Assembly (NCBI RefSeq): GCF_000499385.1
Contig: NW_013655336.1
Span: 62,001-126,000, forward strand
Length of the DNA stretch: 64,000 bases
Direction: 5' to 3'
From: Eimeria necatrix
Taxonomy: Eukaryota; Apicomplexa; Conoidasida; Eucoccidiorida; Eimeriidae
The notes under the pieces were generated by a model. It saw only the letters and a program-made list of their open reading frames with translations, did not search any database and was not told the DNA's origin. The translations under genes were made by a program, and so were the position numbers. Positions 48,973 to 60,200 of this stretch are shown piece by piece. Within the stretch, counting starts at the first letter, position 1. Every line of letters begins with the position of its first letter.

Positions 48973-51900
48973 CGCCTCTGTGAAGACGGTAGAACCTGCA
49001 GTGTGCAACACTACAATGTTTCGCAAGAGCAGCCTGCAACGTTGCAATATGTAGTGTTGTGGAGATCAACCGTAATTAAATTTGTTCTACTTTGGGAAAC
49101 CGCGGTCTTGTGGCATCCTGAGCTTTGGACGTTCCGCAGCTCGGCCAGGGTTTGGGGCTGGCAGTGTCTCGGATGTGCCCAACGCACACTGAGAGAACCA
49201 AAATATCTACTTGGAAAAACAAAACTGGAACCACAACAAAAGCAAAGCCATATTAACGTCTAATTCGGCGGCTCGTGGCTGATAGATTTTTGTGCACCGA
49301 GACAGTCAGCAGTACTCTGAGCACGAAGCTGGTCCTAGCCCGCTACAGCACCCACGGGAATCCGCTGTTCACACGGGCAATACAAGCAGCCTAGAACCCA
49401 ATTGAGAAAAAGAATTCACCACACGATGGCCTAATAGTGCGAAACTTCCGCCCTACGTGTTAACAGGGCAGTGTGCCTGAAGGCCCACGTTGCGACAGCA
49501 CATCGTACAACAGGGTTTGTCTAGCTCCCAAGCACACCAAGCTGGTCGCAATTCAGTTTGAAGCAATATAAATACTGGGAGCTTAAATAGGGAACTATAT
49601 TCAATAGATAGTAGACGATGGTATTTCTGGTATTGGTATTCCGCAGAGCATGCGCCGACGGTAATGCCGAGCAGGCGGAGTAGATGGCGCAGCGTACGTT
49701 CAGCTATGCCTCTATGCCTGCACATATGGATTTTATTTAAGATGTGAACGAACAGGATCAAACTGAACAACTTGTGGTGCCAGTTCCTACTGTATGTTTG
49801 AGCAAGCAAGTGAGGTGCCTAATAGTACATTGGGAAAACATGGCCGTCCATGAGGTACATGAGGTACTTAGGACAAAATCAGCAAACAAACAATATCCCT
49901 GATGAGCCGTTATTTTCATCTGCTGGGGAAACGAGGCAGCAAGAGGCGAGTAACCGAAATGCGTTAGTGCAAAGTGCGTAGGTCAAATAATTGCCGTATT
50001 CGTCACACGAAGAGATAACTCTTCTGAAATACGCTATGATATTCAACCCTGGTTATAACCGCCGTTTAGAGGGCACGGCGGTGTTAAACTGCACTTGCCG
50101 TATCGCGGATAGTTAGCCGTTGCTTGAGCAATGGCAATTAAGCTCGCACCACTGGAGAGAAGCAAAAAGCTAGCCGCCTTTGCTGAGGTCTGAAGAAGAG
50201 AAGAATCGAGAATCTTGTCTTGCTCCCAAACATTAACGGCATCCTATCTTGTGTGTGGAGGAACTGAAGGCGCACTATTAAAAAGCATTTACGCAATGTA
50301 TGCGGTTAGGCAGCTACCGGTGGACAGATAGCTGCCACAACACTCTTCTACGGGAAAGAAGCCTTGTGAGGTCCTGCACAAGGTGCTTGTTTGCGTTTGC
50401 GGCAGGCCTTCCCCATAGACACTGCCGTTTCAATTTAGTCCAGCCGCTGCAAGTTCAGAAGTTGTGGTATTTTAATTATTCCCACGCACAGCTAGCCCGT
50501 GGAATATTAACTCTATAGCGTCCTCGCGCTACTCTTCCTGCGAAAAACGGCCTAAACTGGAAACTACAGCTGTCAAAGAATTTTGGGCAGGAGTTTCAAA
50601 AGCCTCACATAGCAAACGGCGATCAGAAACTGTAAATAATGGGCTTGTGAGTCGAAAATGCACCACTGCTATTTCCCCTTTCACTCTTCCGACGCCACAG
50701 ATCTAAAACAAACCCAAAATTAAAGAGAGCGCGTCTGTTAGTTGCCGAAACCTGTATATCTGCAACACTTTTCTCCGCCTCGATTTGATGAGACATGTGA
50801 GACAGGTGAGTGCTTCCTTCATGAAAACGGATACTGGCGCGGCCTGATGTACACTGTTGCAATAAGAATGAAACCAACGATACAAAACCCTTTGCAGCAG
50901 CTCTTTTAGAACATGCTTAATTTTTGATGGGTATTACAATTGGCACGATCCAATTCTGTCCCTGCTGGGTGTGTGCTTTCATTGTTGCGAGCTCTCGGCA
51001 TCCTGGTGTTCGCATTCGACGTTTCCTTAGAGTGTAAAGGCCATAGGCGGATTTGTTCCTCAAGCAAAAGCGGCAGCTGTCACGTTAGCGGAAAGCACAT
51101 AACACTAGGTCGTAACCTTAGTTCATCCCAGAACCGAATAATTCAAAAATTGTGCTTGACTTCTTTTGTGCATGAGGCACTTGAACATGCCAAAAGAGGG
51201 AATTCGCCTTGTGCTCCTTCTGTCCATAATTTCCAGTTTGAAGAAAAAATGCCAGTGGACTCCCGCGAGTTCTGACGGCCTCCCCATCATCTCTGTAGAT
51301 TCATATGTTCAGCCGTCGAAAATTTCTTTATGTTTGTGCAAAACGAAAACGTAAAAGCCTGAAATGCTGAGCAGCAGCTAACCATACATACTAGATCTAG
51401 ATCATTAGTCCCAGCATACTCCCGCATTATTGAATAAAAGTCTTCATGTTTTCACCTATAATATCTTGCCGCTTTACTACCATTGTCCAGTCGGACTAAT
51501 GGTACTGACTCTTAGCATGCAACCTCTTAATTAGACGAATTACGTGAGTAGTGGCACGAATTGCTATTAATTAGTCCACTATCTACCTGTCACAACTCCA
51601 CTTCATGAGCCACTATCTTCGCGAAGTTGGCCGAGTACACTTGGCTGTCCCGTTTCTACTCACTAGCGGGCGTTCGGAGGATACGCGCTGACCATGTTGA
51701 ACTGCAGGCGTGCTTAAACCTATGACGCTTAAGCCTTGCCTAGTCAATAAGGTCCGCTCTGCTCTTCTCTAGATTTTCCCAGTGCACCGAAGCACGCCCT
51801 TGAAGATATTCCCCTAACTCGGCCTCTCAGAATCGTGCATTCAGACACGTTTTGTAATTCTCGTTTGTACGAAGCATAGAGAGATCAGCATGCTGCCTTC

Positions 51901-52427
51901 TTTCCCACGTAAAATAGTCTGCTACACCGTGGGAGTTCGACTCTTCAAACTGATTTGCAGGAAAAATGCATGGTAGCCACTTTCCAGCATCCTTCAGCCT
52001 CCTTGGTGAGCTGATAGCATGCTTTGCCACATCCTCACGGCGCGGAAACTAAGTTCAATCTGAAAGGAAGTGCACAAAGCGAGTAATCGTTGTGAACGGG
52101 CCAAAGGTGCGGGTGGATGACAGAGAGGAAACAGCCAACTTTTAACAGCCCCAGCCAGAGGTGATGACTCCTTCTCTTTCTTTGGTTCCCGACACATATA
52201 ATTTCAAGAGAAACTCAGGGCATTCTGGGGAGGTTTTGGTTTAATGCGCCAACATTTCCGTGTGAGTAACGCACCACGAGAAGCGCCTCCATTTCTGTGG
52301 TATCCGCAGAATATAATGCCTGCCATTATCAACATTTTATGCGAAGCATTTTTGTCGTGTGGCATAGGGTGGGTGGGCAGCAATAAAACAAATGAAAGGT
52401 GCGCTATAGTGTGGATTGGAAGCCGGC
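48973..52427. other. Intergenic, 3.5 kb, upstream of ASCC1-like gene
   Basis: Only short overlapping frames (up to about 118 codons) are present, none recognisable and none with the triplet-repeat signature of the neighbouring genes. The left few hundred bases should contain the ASCC1 promoter. The right end leads into the tRNA-Gly gene at 52428. I see no further RNA gene or repeat here. Confidence 0.5.
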
Positions 52428-52499
52428 GCGTTAGTAGTCCAACGGTTAGGATACCTGCCTTCCAAGCAGGCGACCCGGGTTCGACTCCCGGCTGACGCA
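52428..52499 (+). tRNA. tRNA-Gly (anticodon UCC)
   Basis: 72 bases fold as a cloverleaf. The acceptor stem GCGTTAG pairs with CTGACGC (one G-U) and the discriminator is A. The anticodon stem CCTGC/GCAGG encloses the loop CTTCCAA, anticodon TCC, reading GGA. The T arm is CCGGG/CCCGG around TTCGACT, and the internal promoter B box GGTTCGACTCC is intact. There is no intron and CCA is not encoded. Only a short T run follows (ATTTC). Confidence 0.96.
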
Positions 52500-52697
52500 T
52501 TTCAAATACGCACTCCCATGTTGGGTTTCTATCCTTTTCTTCCTGTTGTCTCTAGTCTGCTCTACCTGATCAAAAGAGGTAGTTATTCCATATCTTCACT
52601 CGCCTACATGCTGACAAGCCGTAGGGCTCTTACAAGGAAATGCAAGGACATTGTGCCAGTGGGAGCATAAAAGTTCCTCTGGAAAAAAGCAACAGCG

Positions 52698-52769
52698 TGC
52701 GTCAGCCGGGAGTCGAACCCGGGTCGCCTGCTTGGAAGGCAGGTATCCTAACCGTTGGACTACTAACGC
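52698..52769 (-). tRNA. tRNA-Gly (anticodon UCC), inverted second copy
   Basis: Identical over all 72 bases to the gene at 52428-52499 but on the opposite strand, with 198 bases between them; the two 3' ends face each other. The flanks are different sequences. Downstream in its own direction lies a run of six T, a good RNA polymerase III stop, which is better than the stop of the plus copy. Confidence 0.96.
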
Positions 52770-53542
52770 TCCGGAGCATGGCCCTGCTGACTATTATAAG
52801 TTATGGATTACGTCCCCTTTAACATTGTTTATGATAAAAAATTGGAAACTATTTTCTGGATCTAGTACGTTGGTGAGGTGGTTATTTTCTTCTCATTCAT
52901 TCCCCATGCTTGATGTTCGCTAGGGCTTTCTCAAGAACGCTGTGCGACCATCACGAACAGGTCAGGGCTTCGGATAATTCCCTACTTTTGAATGTTTTGG
53001 GTCATATCTTGGCGTATAAAAAGTTTGAGCTTCGGACCTATATCTGTAATGCCTTGGCGGATATGAGGGACATGCGCCAGCCAAAGATCGCGGCATTCCT
53101 GTGTGAATTCAGTGCTGTGTGAACTCAGTGTCGTATGTGCTGAGTCTTCGGTGTCCTAGACACGAGCAGCGGCACCGCTCCATTGAGCTGTATTGAGGCT
53201 ACGTTGCAGTTAGGACAAGTAGAAAACAACATTTTCTTCTTTGTTGGGGACAAAGCCAATGCTGCTGTTTCAGATGATGCGCTCATAAATGGATTCCGCC
53301 GAACATCGCGTGGCGTGAGCGTGTCTCCTGCTGGGTTTGATTCTGTTCCCCTTTCTTCCAAGCCAGTGCATAGCTACTGTCTTCATCTGGTCGTTTTCGT
53401 TTGTGAAACAGCTACAAACGGACGAGCAACGTGTGACCTTCATGATCAGGATGGGCCCCTCAAGAGGCGCCCTCCTGACTATCTCTCACGCGTCTTCGCC
53501 ATGTCTTTAGGACATTCTCTGATAACTTTTTATTAGTAGCTG
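52770..53542. other. Gap between tRNA-Gly copy and bisphosphate nucleotidase-like gene
   Basis: This should hold the promoter and 5' UTR of the gene starting at 53543. The open frames (up to 117 codons on the plus strand, starting at a TTG) resemble nothing known. No TATA-like or repeated element stands out. Confidence 0.45.
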
Positions 53543-56500
53543 ATGCAGCGGCCCTACGCTACACTTGCGGGACTGAAGCAGCTCGTTGGAGGGCCGCGTG
53601 CGCTGCTTACTTGTGTATTCCTCCTGCTAATACTACCGCTCGAGGTGACCCCCTTCAGATATGCCAGCCCCAGGGTAATAGGGACGGGCGAAAGTAGTAT
53701 GTCTTCACAAGGGTTTTTGGGAGCTAAGCGACGACGACACGCGGCTGCCACTGCTGGGGAGTACTGGACAGGGCCTGGAAGAGCCTTGAGGCAAATAGAA
53801 CCTCTACGTACCAGAGGTGTCGGGGCTCTCCACAGCACCTCCCTGCCCATCACTGTCTCACCGTCAGGGGTTCCTCTGGGTGGTTCTGGCAATGTGGCTG
53901 AGGAGGGAGACGGGCAGAACTCTCGAGAATCTGGCCCACCTTCACCGTGTGCTGAGGAGGAGCCGTTTCTACATGCACTGCTGACGCAGGTCTTGGGCCT
54001 GCACCTGCGCATGCAAGGTTTACTGCGATCTCAGCAGCAGCAGCAGCGACAGCAGCTGCAGGAACAGGGACCGGGGGTCGACGGTGCCCCTGTAGCTCCT
54101 TCTTTGCATCTCTATAAGAAGAAGGACGGTTCCTGTGTGGCGGCAGCAGACATAGTGACCCAGGTGGTGATATTGGGGGTACTCAGCAGCCGTTTTCCTG
54201 GAGACATATTTATAGCGGAAGAAACAGCTGACCTTTTCTCTTCCTTACTTCCTCGCAGAGGACCCTATCATGACGGCATTGCAGGTGTTGTGGAGGCCCA
54301 GAGCGAGGGAGGGGGCCCTCGCCTCAGGGAGGCAGCAGTAAGAGCAGCACAACAGCTATTTAGGGAGTTGGAAATCCCAGAGAAGTCTTTATTACACACG
54401 GTAGAAGAGCCTTTATTGGCGGGGCCCTCTGCCGCACATACGACCGATGTGGGGCCCCGAGGTGTTCCCATTGCGACTAAGGTCCTTGACGCGAAGGAGA
54501 GCCCTTTGCATCTCCTGCGAGAGGTGGTCTGGCTTCTCTCGGAAGGCGCTCCCCAGCACTTAATATCTTTGCTGGAGAACGGACTGAGGGAGCGCTCCGA
54601 AGCAGCAGCAAAGGCATCGACTACAGCAGCTGCAGCAGGAACTGCTGGGGCATGGGAGAATAGACGCCATGAGGATACTGCAGATACAAATGGCTGCGAG
54701 GGACTTCTAGGGCCCTTTACAGTCCTCTTTCTTAGGGGATTACATCGACTGCTGCGACGCCCAGAGATGTATGTGGCGCGGGAAGCGGGAGATGCTTCAC
54801 CATCCGCGAGAGCGTCCTCACAAGTACCAGTTGGAGCAATAGGAGGCACTACAAGCTCCCAGGGATTGCGGTGTTGGCTGGTTGACCCAATAGATGGGAC
54901 TCGAGGTTTCTTTGGGGAAGAGAGCGGCTTCTGCTTCTCAACTGCTGTGGCCCTACTGGTGCGCCGTGAGCAGCTGCAGCAGCAGCGGCACCAGCAGCAC
55001 GAACCTTCCGCACAGGGAACGCAGGATACGCCCAGACGACCCGAGCACCATAACACAGAACAAGAGCAACAGCAACAGCGGCAGCAGCCTGAAATAGTGT
55101 TGGCTTCCATTTGTTGTCCGTCATACGATCTGTGGCACTGCAGCGGAAGCAATGGCCTTTTACCCTTTTGCACACCACATGCCTCCAGAGGCCCTCTTCA
55201 CCGCCCGGCAAAAGGCAATACGGGGCCTGCAGAGCTCAGCGATGCTGGTCTTGGTGCTGCTGATGCTACTGCTGGGGCTGTTGCTGAATACCAGAGCCCT
55301 GGTGACTCCCTCAGCACCGTTGAGCGGGTACCCGCGAAGTTGGCCTTGGGCACTGACGGCTGCGGGGATCCTAGCAAGAAGGTTTCCCAAGCAGTTCTCT
55401 GCTCGGAACATCTGCGGGGTTGTGTACTGACAAAGGCAGAGGGACTCCCCGCAAGGCTTACTGTAAGAGATGTGCGAAACGGAGCATTGCTGCACCTCAG
55501 CCAGCTGAAGCAGCAGCAGCAACAGCCTGAGGGGGGTGCGTTTCATCTAGTACGTGATGACAATATAACAAAGTGGCCGTGGTGTAACGACCCTCGCCAT
55601 GCCAGAGAGGTGCCTCCTAGCTCAGTAAAGGACTCGAGAAGCGTAGGAGGCGCACGGGCAGCAGCATCGGCAAGTGCCTACACCATCCCCTTTCGGTGGA
55701 CTGTTTCTGCACCAAACTATCAGCAGACGCACTCACTGCTGCAGCAACATCTGTCTGCTCTGTCTGAGCCTTCAGGCGGCCCCTCGGCTAGGTCATTCTT
55801 AAGGCAGGACCAGCAAACGCTTGCAGACTCTCCTGGGCCTTTGCAGGTCCGTTCCACCTTGCCGCACAGCAAAGGTTCGCGACGTCCAATTGGTCTAGCC
55901 CCCAAACTGGGCTCCCCTAATTTGAACTTGACTCCGCAAACGGAGGCTTCCACACTGGGGACCCCTAGAGAAGGTCCTCTTTGGAAAATCGCATTTTCAG
56001 GGCAGCAGTTTCTCGCCCTGAGGTTTGGGCACATCGTAAAGTACCTCGCAGTTGCATTAGGTCACGCTGATGCATTTCTGCTGCTACCTACTCACCACGC
56101 GAGTGATGCTCTCAGTGGAGCCCCGAGCGATGTTGGGAAACAGTCTAGCAGCCCGTGCAATACCCATCGTGCGTCGCTGGAGCAAGCGGCGTTCCAAGCT
56201 CTAACTAAGGCGGAAGCAGGGACTACATCTGATAAGGGGTATCTGGAGCAAACAATGGCACACGGCGACGGAACGGCTCCAGCGAGACCTCTGTTAATGG
56301 TTTGGGACCATGCAGCTGGTGCTGCAATCGTGGAGATGCTGGGCGGGGTGGTCTTAGATTCACGCTGGCGACGCGTGCAGAGTTACTGCTACCGGCCTTC
56401 TGATTCCGCGTCGACTGACACTCCCTCCGCTGCCAGCCCAGCAGAACTGCAGGCCCCTGTGCATGCGACAGGGACTCGCCATTTGGAGGCACCCCCAAGC

Positions 56501-56647
56501 TCAACCTTTAAGGCCCCATCCCTGGCTTCTAGTCAGCCGTCACCGCCCCCAGTGGCATTCGCGTTAAGGGGGGAAGCTCTCGTGGCTGCCCGTAATGCAG
56601 AAGCGGCGGCTAGAGCGTTTGGGGCCTTAAGCGCCCTTAAAGCCTGA
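53543..56647 (+). CDS. 3'(2'),5'-bisphosphate nucleotidase-like (inositol monophosphatase superfamily), secreted/organellar form
   Basis: Predicted to remove the 3' phosphate from 3'-phosphoadenosine 5'-phosphate (PAP), the sulfotransferase by-product. One uninterrupted 1034-codon frame from the ATG at 53543. The lithium-sensitive phosphatase signature is complete: DGSCVAAADIVTQVV, IFIAEET with E226-E227, LVDPIDGTRGFF at D448-T453, and VWDHAAGAAIVEMLGG at D922-G926, all expected Mg2+ ligands. Residues about 15-37 form a strong hydrophobic signal (ALLTCVFLLLILPLEVTPF) followed by Ser/Arg-rich sequence, so the enzyme enters the secretory route and perhaps the apicoplast, as plant SAL1 enters chloroplasts; the final site is an inference. 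Relatives are about 310-400 aa; the excess is Gln-, Ser- and Pro-rich inserts between motifs. No introns, unlike its neighbours. Inositol polyphosphate 1-phosphatase activity is the alternative. Confidence 0.82.
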   Translation: MQRPYATLAGLKQLVGGPRALLTCVFLLLILPLEVTPFRYASPRVIGTGESSMSSQGFLGAKRRRHAAATAGEYWTGPGRALRQIEPLRTRGVGALHSTSLPITVSPSGVPLGGSGNVAEEGDGQNSRESGPPSPCAEEEPFLHALLTQVLGLHLRMQGLLRSQQQQQRQQLQEQGPGVDGAPVAPSLHLYKKKDGSCVAAADIVTQVVILGVLSSRFPGDIFIAEETADLFSSLLPRRGPYHDGIAGVVEAQSEGGGPRLREAAVRAAQQLFRELEIPEKSLLHTVEEPLLAGPSAAHTTDVGPRGVPIATKVLDAKESPLHLLREVVWLLSEGAPQHLISLLENGLRERSEAAAKASTTAAAAGTAGAWENRRHEDTADTNGCEGLLGPFTVLFLRGLHRLLRRPEMYVAREAGDASPSARASSQVPVGAIGGTTSSQGLRCWLVDPIDGTRGFFGEESGFCFSTAVALLVRREQLQQQRHQQHEPSAQGTQDTPRRPEHHNTEQEQQQQRQQPEIVLASICCPSYDLWHCSGSNGLLPFCTPHASRGPLHRPAKGNTGPAELSDAGLGAADATAGAVAEYQSPGDSLSTVERVPAKLALGTDGCGDPSKKVSQAVLCSEHLRGCVLTKAEGLPARLTVRDVRNGALLHLSQLKQQQQQPEGGAFHLVRDDNITKWPWCNDPRHAREVPPSSVKDSRSVGGARAAASASAYTIPFRWTVSAPNYQQTHSLLQQHLSALSEPSGGPSARSFLRQDQQTLADSPGPLQVRSTLPHSKGSRRPIGLAPKLGSPNLNLTPQTEASTLGTPREGPLWKIAFSGQQFLALRFGHIVKYLAVALGHADAFLLLPTHHASDALSGAPSDVGKQSSSPCNTHRASLEQAAFQALTKAEAGTTSDKGYLEQTMAHGDGTAPARPLLMVWDHAAGAAIVEMLGGVVLDSRWRRVQSYCYRPSDSASTDTPSAASPAELQAPVHATGTRHLEAPPSSTFKAPSLASSQPSPPPVAFALRGEALVAARNAEAAARAFGALSALKA

Positions 56648-57291
56648 CTTTGCAACAGGAGTTGGGGCTCACATCTCGGTCATTTAAGTGCGCGCAGGAA
56701 AGCTAGGCAAAGTTTGAAACTGTTGAAACGGAAAAGCCGCAGAGTGCACTGCTCTGCTGCAGCTTCAGGCCGACTGCATCGCAGTGGCGTCCCGCAATAT
56801 ATGCCGCACAGATTCGACGGCAGGAGCACCAGTGTCTACAGACTTTGATTCTTCTGGTGTCTTTGGCACTGCATTTGCATCTCAGGAAAGGAACCCAGTG
56901 TTTTGTTCAAGTGCAGATATGAAGGTATATACAGCTCCTAAACAACGACAGCAGAACAGTCAGCTGTTCATATTGCAGAGAAGCGTATCAAGAGCCTGCC
57001 TAACGATGAGCGCCGCCAAGAGAGCCAATGGAACAAAAGAAGTGGAGACAGGCACAGTATTAGCGAGTTCCCACTTTCTCGCAGGCCAAATGGCCACTGC
57101 AGTGTACTGCTCTACGAGAGGCATCCAACGTATGTTGCATATAGGGTAGACGCTAGTCACAGTAGCAGCCAGCATACTTGCGTAATGCGTATATCGGGAG
57201 GCATGTGGAAGCCGTACGGCCGGCCGTACGGCCGGCACGAGACACGCCGCTCATTTAAGCTAACCCCTGCTGCATTGTGCTTCCGCGGTTC
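56648..57291. other. Convergent 3' intergenic region, with a 22-bp palindrome at 57211-57232
   Basis: It separates the stops of the nucleotidase-like gene (+) and the RsmD-like gene (-), so it should contain both 3' UTRs. The short frames here are unrecognised. At 57211 the sequence GCCGTACGGCCGGCCGTACGGC is a perfect 22-bp palindrome, made of the 12-mer CCGTACGGCCGG repeated twice, and is very GC-rich against its surroundings. It could form a hairpin in either transcript. Confidence 0.6.
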
Positions 57292-60200
57292 CTATGATAG
57301 TTCTGTCTTCTTTTCAGCTATTGGTGGTACTGCTGCTACCTCTTTCTTTAGCTTGCGCTTGCGAGCTAGGGGCTCTTCGAACTCCTCGGGTGCAGCCACA
57401 TACGGCGAAAAGTGTGGGGAGCCTCTCTCCTGCCCTTGATCCCGTAGCCTTCCCCAATAGAGGGCAATGCATGTGCGGCCGTATTTACGGCTCCTGAGGC
57501 CCTCGAGCTCCATTGGAGCCCCAGGAAACCCGATCTGCACACACAGAGGTTGCTTCGACGAACAAGAGTTGTGCTTCCATCATCTCATGGCGTTTGGGAG
57601 AAATACACAGCCATTATGCAGACCATACAGTGGGGGACACGCCAAGTGTGCCCATATAGTTGTGTCTACGCTTATTTCTCGGCTTCGGTCTATGTGCACT
57701 ATCTCATATTCCTCCCCAAGCTTTGATGAGCGCTTCGAGGCCCCAAGGAAGGGCTGAATGAGTGAGCCGCTAGACCTTACCTTCAAAGGGAGATTTCCCA
57801 TTTCCTTCGGGTACTCCACAACCAAGATGCCACCAGGGCGCAGCAGACCAGAAAAAAGCAGCTTCTTCAGAGACAACAAACACGCAGTGAAAGGGCAGGT
57901 CGTTGAACGTAAATACACAAAGAGAAGGAATAGGGATAGCAAGATGCAAAAACACACACGTATGGAGGGGACCTTTTGGGGACACAAAAGACGATACAGG
58001 ATGAGCAGTCTGCCAGACCAGGATTTCAGGCAACACCAATCGCACCTTAATTCAATAACTACAATTACGAAATGCAAGGAGAACAGCAGGCCATATAGGA
58101 AGGGCAAAAGCGACAGCAGTGGCCATAGGACAGATGATGTGGCCCAGCACCGGAAAAAAAGCAGCATGAAAGCTGGAGCGGCATAAGAACACCAAAGTCA
58201 GAAGAAATTCACCTTCAGGAGGTCTGCATAGATCACTTCCGTGTAGGGGGGGCACAAAAATATTAAGTCAAACGGTGCTGCGTCAGAGCTCCCGCTGCCA
58301 CTATCGCTGCTGGTGTCAGGCCCCCCGAGGAAACGACGGGGGGAAAGTAGCAGCTCAAAGACACACAGCCGCAGTACGCGGCTCTCTGTACATCCTAGAT
58401 GCCGCAGGTTAACCGCTGCTGCCTAGGACGCAATCACAGCAGGCGCAGCAGCGCAGAAGGCGATAGCAGCAGCAGCAGTTAATCGTTAAGTGCGAAGAAA
58501 GATGAATCCACGATCCAAATCCAATAATGACCATGCTTGAAGTTTTCAATTCAGAATTTGAACTTGAGAATTCGCATTCAGCTCACCTCGCAACAATCAA
58601 GAGACCTGTCGACAAGAACAGCTTGCTGCGCCCCCCGAGAAAGGCTCTCAATGGCGAGCGCACCGCTGCCGCAGAAGAGATCCAACACCCTAAACGATAG
58701 CCAACAGACACAGGGACACACAGAGACACAAACTGGAGCGGAGGAAAAGGCTATAGCAACAGCGGCGGTACTGGCAGCAGTAGCTCTTGCCAATGCTGCG
58801 TTGCTCGCAGTGCGTACGGCAGAAGAAGAAAGGAGTTTGATACAGCGAAAAGGCATGTGGGCGCCGAAGATAGGGCATTTGCAGCAGGAGGAAAGTAGTG
58901 AAACTAGTCTGGGACAAGAATGACTGGAGTTTACCTAAGGTTGGAGCAGGCAAAAATTCCTAAGCTCTGGAGCATAGAGAAGACGGCTTCACGCACCTGA
59001 AGGGCACAGCAAAAAGCAAACGCAGAGAGCAAACACCGAGATAGATGGAGAAAGCAAAGACAAGCACGCAACAAGGACATACGGCGATGAAGATCAGACG
59101 CAGAGAAAACTGAATCACACGGCAAACACAGAGAGCCCGAAAGATAAGCTCATGACGCTGAGAGGCAGACAAGAAGGCGCAAGGCAAGCATCCTACAAAA
59201 AAGGAACAAGCTAAGGATGGAAACACAAACGGGCACTAATTTAAGGCGGCGCTTAGGTGTGGATGAAATCACACATTCCCAATCCCCGCAAGTCTGCACA
59301 AACAGTAGCAGCTCAAGAGGCATCACGAAGGGCAAACGTGTAGCAGGACAGCAGAATAAACAGAAGAGGAGGAAGCAGGAGCTAGAACAGCATTGGCGCA
59401 AACCGTGGCACCGGGGTAATCGCTGCCGCACCGGCGAAAATACGCCTCTGGCAGGGAAGGTGCACAACAAGCGGCAGATGCCCTAGCTGCTGCTACAGCA
59501 ACGAGAGAGAAAAGGCAGACACAGCAGCAAAGACAAAACCCACCTGAGCCATCATGGGCCTGGTGGTGTCTGTACGCGGCATCAGCAGGCGCCGTCTAGC
59601 CAGCGTGCCCCCCGTAACTCTCAGCCGGCCAAAACCTCTTTCCGGCAGTGGTAAGGAGGGCAAAGAAGCGTAAAAGCTCCCAGCGCCCTCCGTCGCTGCC
59701 ATTGCTGCTGCTGCTGCCCTTGTAGTGGCATCTCCCGCGCTCCATTCTCTTGCTGCAGCTGCTGCGGAGGCAGCAACCGCAGCAGCGCCCGACAGCGTAG
59801 TGTGCTGCGTGGCAAGCAGATCCGCAAGGCCTGAAGCACAGCGAAGCCACAAAAAGCGGCTTTAGTGGGTCAGTCAAGCTCCTAGCTGCTTCTCATTTGT
59901 ATCTGTTCCCTTCACTGTATCACCATTCACCTTTGTCACTATGCAGCTACCAGATCCTGTTCTTGCATGTCTCCATTGTCCACTTGTCTTAGTCTCTCGT
60001 CACTCCTTGTGCACACTTTTGCATGCATCTGTCTCTCTCCCTATCATTTTCTCTGTCTGACTTCCCCATCCATTTAACAACGCGCTGTCGGGTTCTCTTT
60101 CCACTTCTATCTTAATTTCTCCTTCTTGCTCCTTCTATATTGCTATATTCGTTTGCATCTTCTTTGCGCATGTTTCTCCCCCTGCTGCCTCTTCTCGTGT

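Noticed and set aside
53183..53536. 117-codon plus-strand frame just upstream of the nucleotidase-like gene
   Set aside because: Begins with TTG, lies in the probable 5' UTR and resembles nothing known.
56784..57149. 121-codon plus-strand frame after the nucleotidase-like gene
   Set aside because: Non-ATG start, no family resemblance, lies in a convergent 3' region.
57580..58167. 195-codon hydrophobic minus-strand frame resembling a membrane protein
   Set aside because: It runs through two introns and two exons of the RsmD-like gene; the hydrophobic part is T-rich intron sequence.
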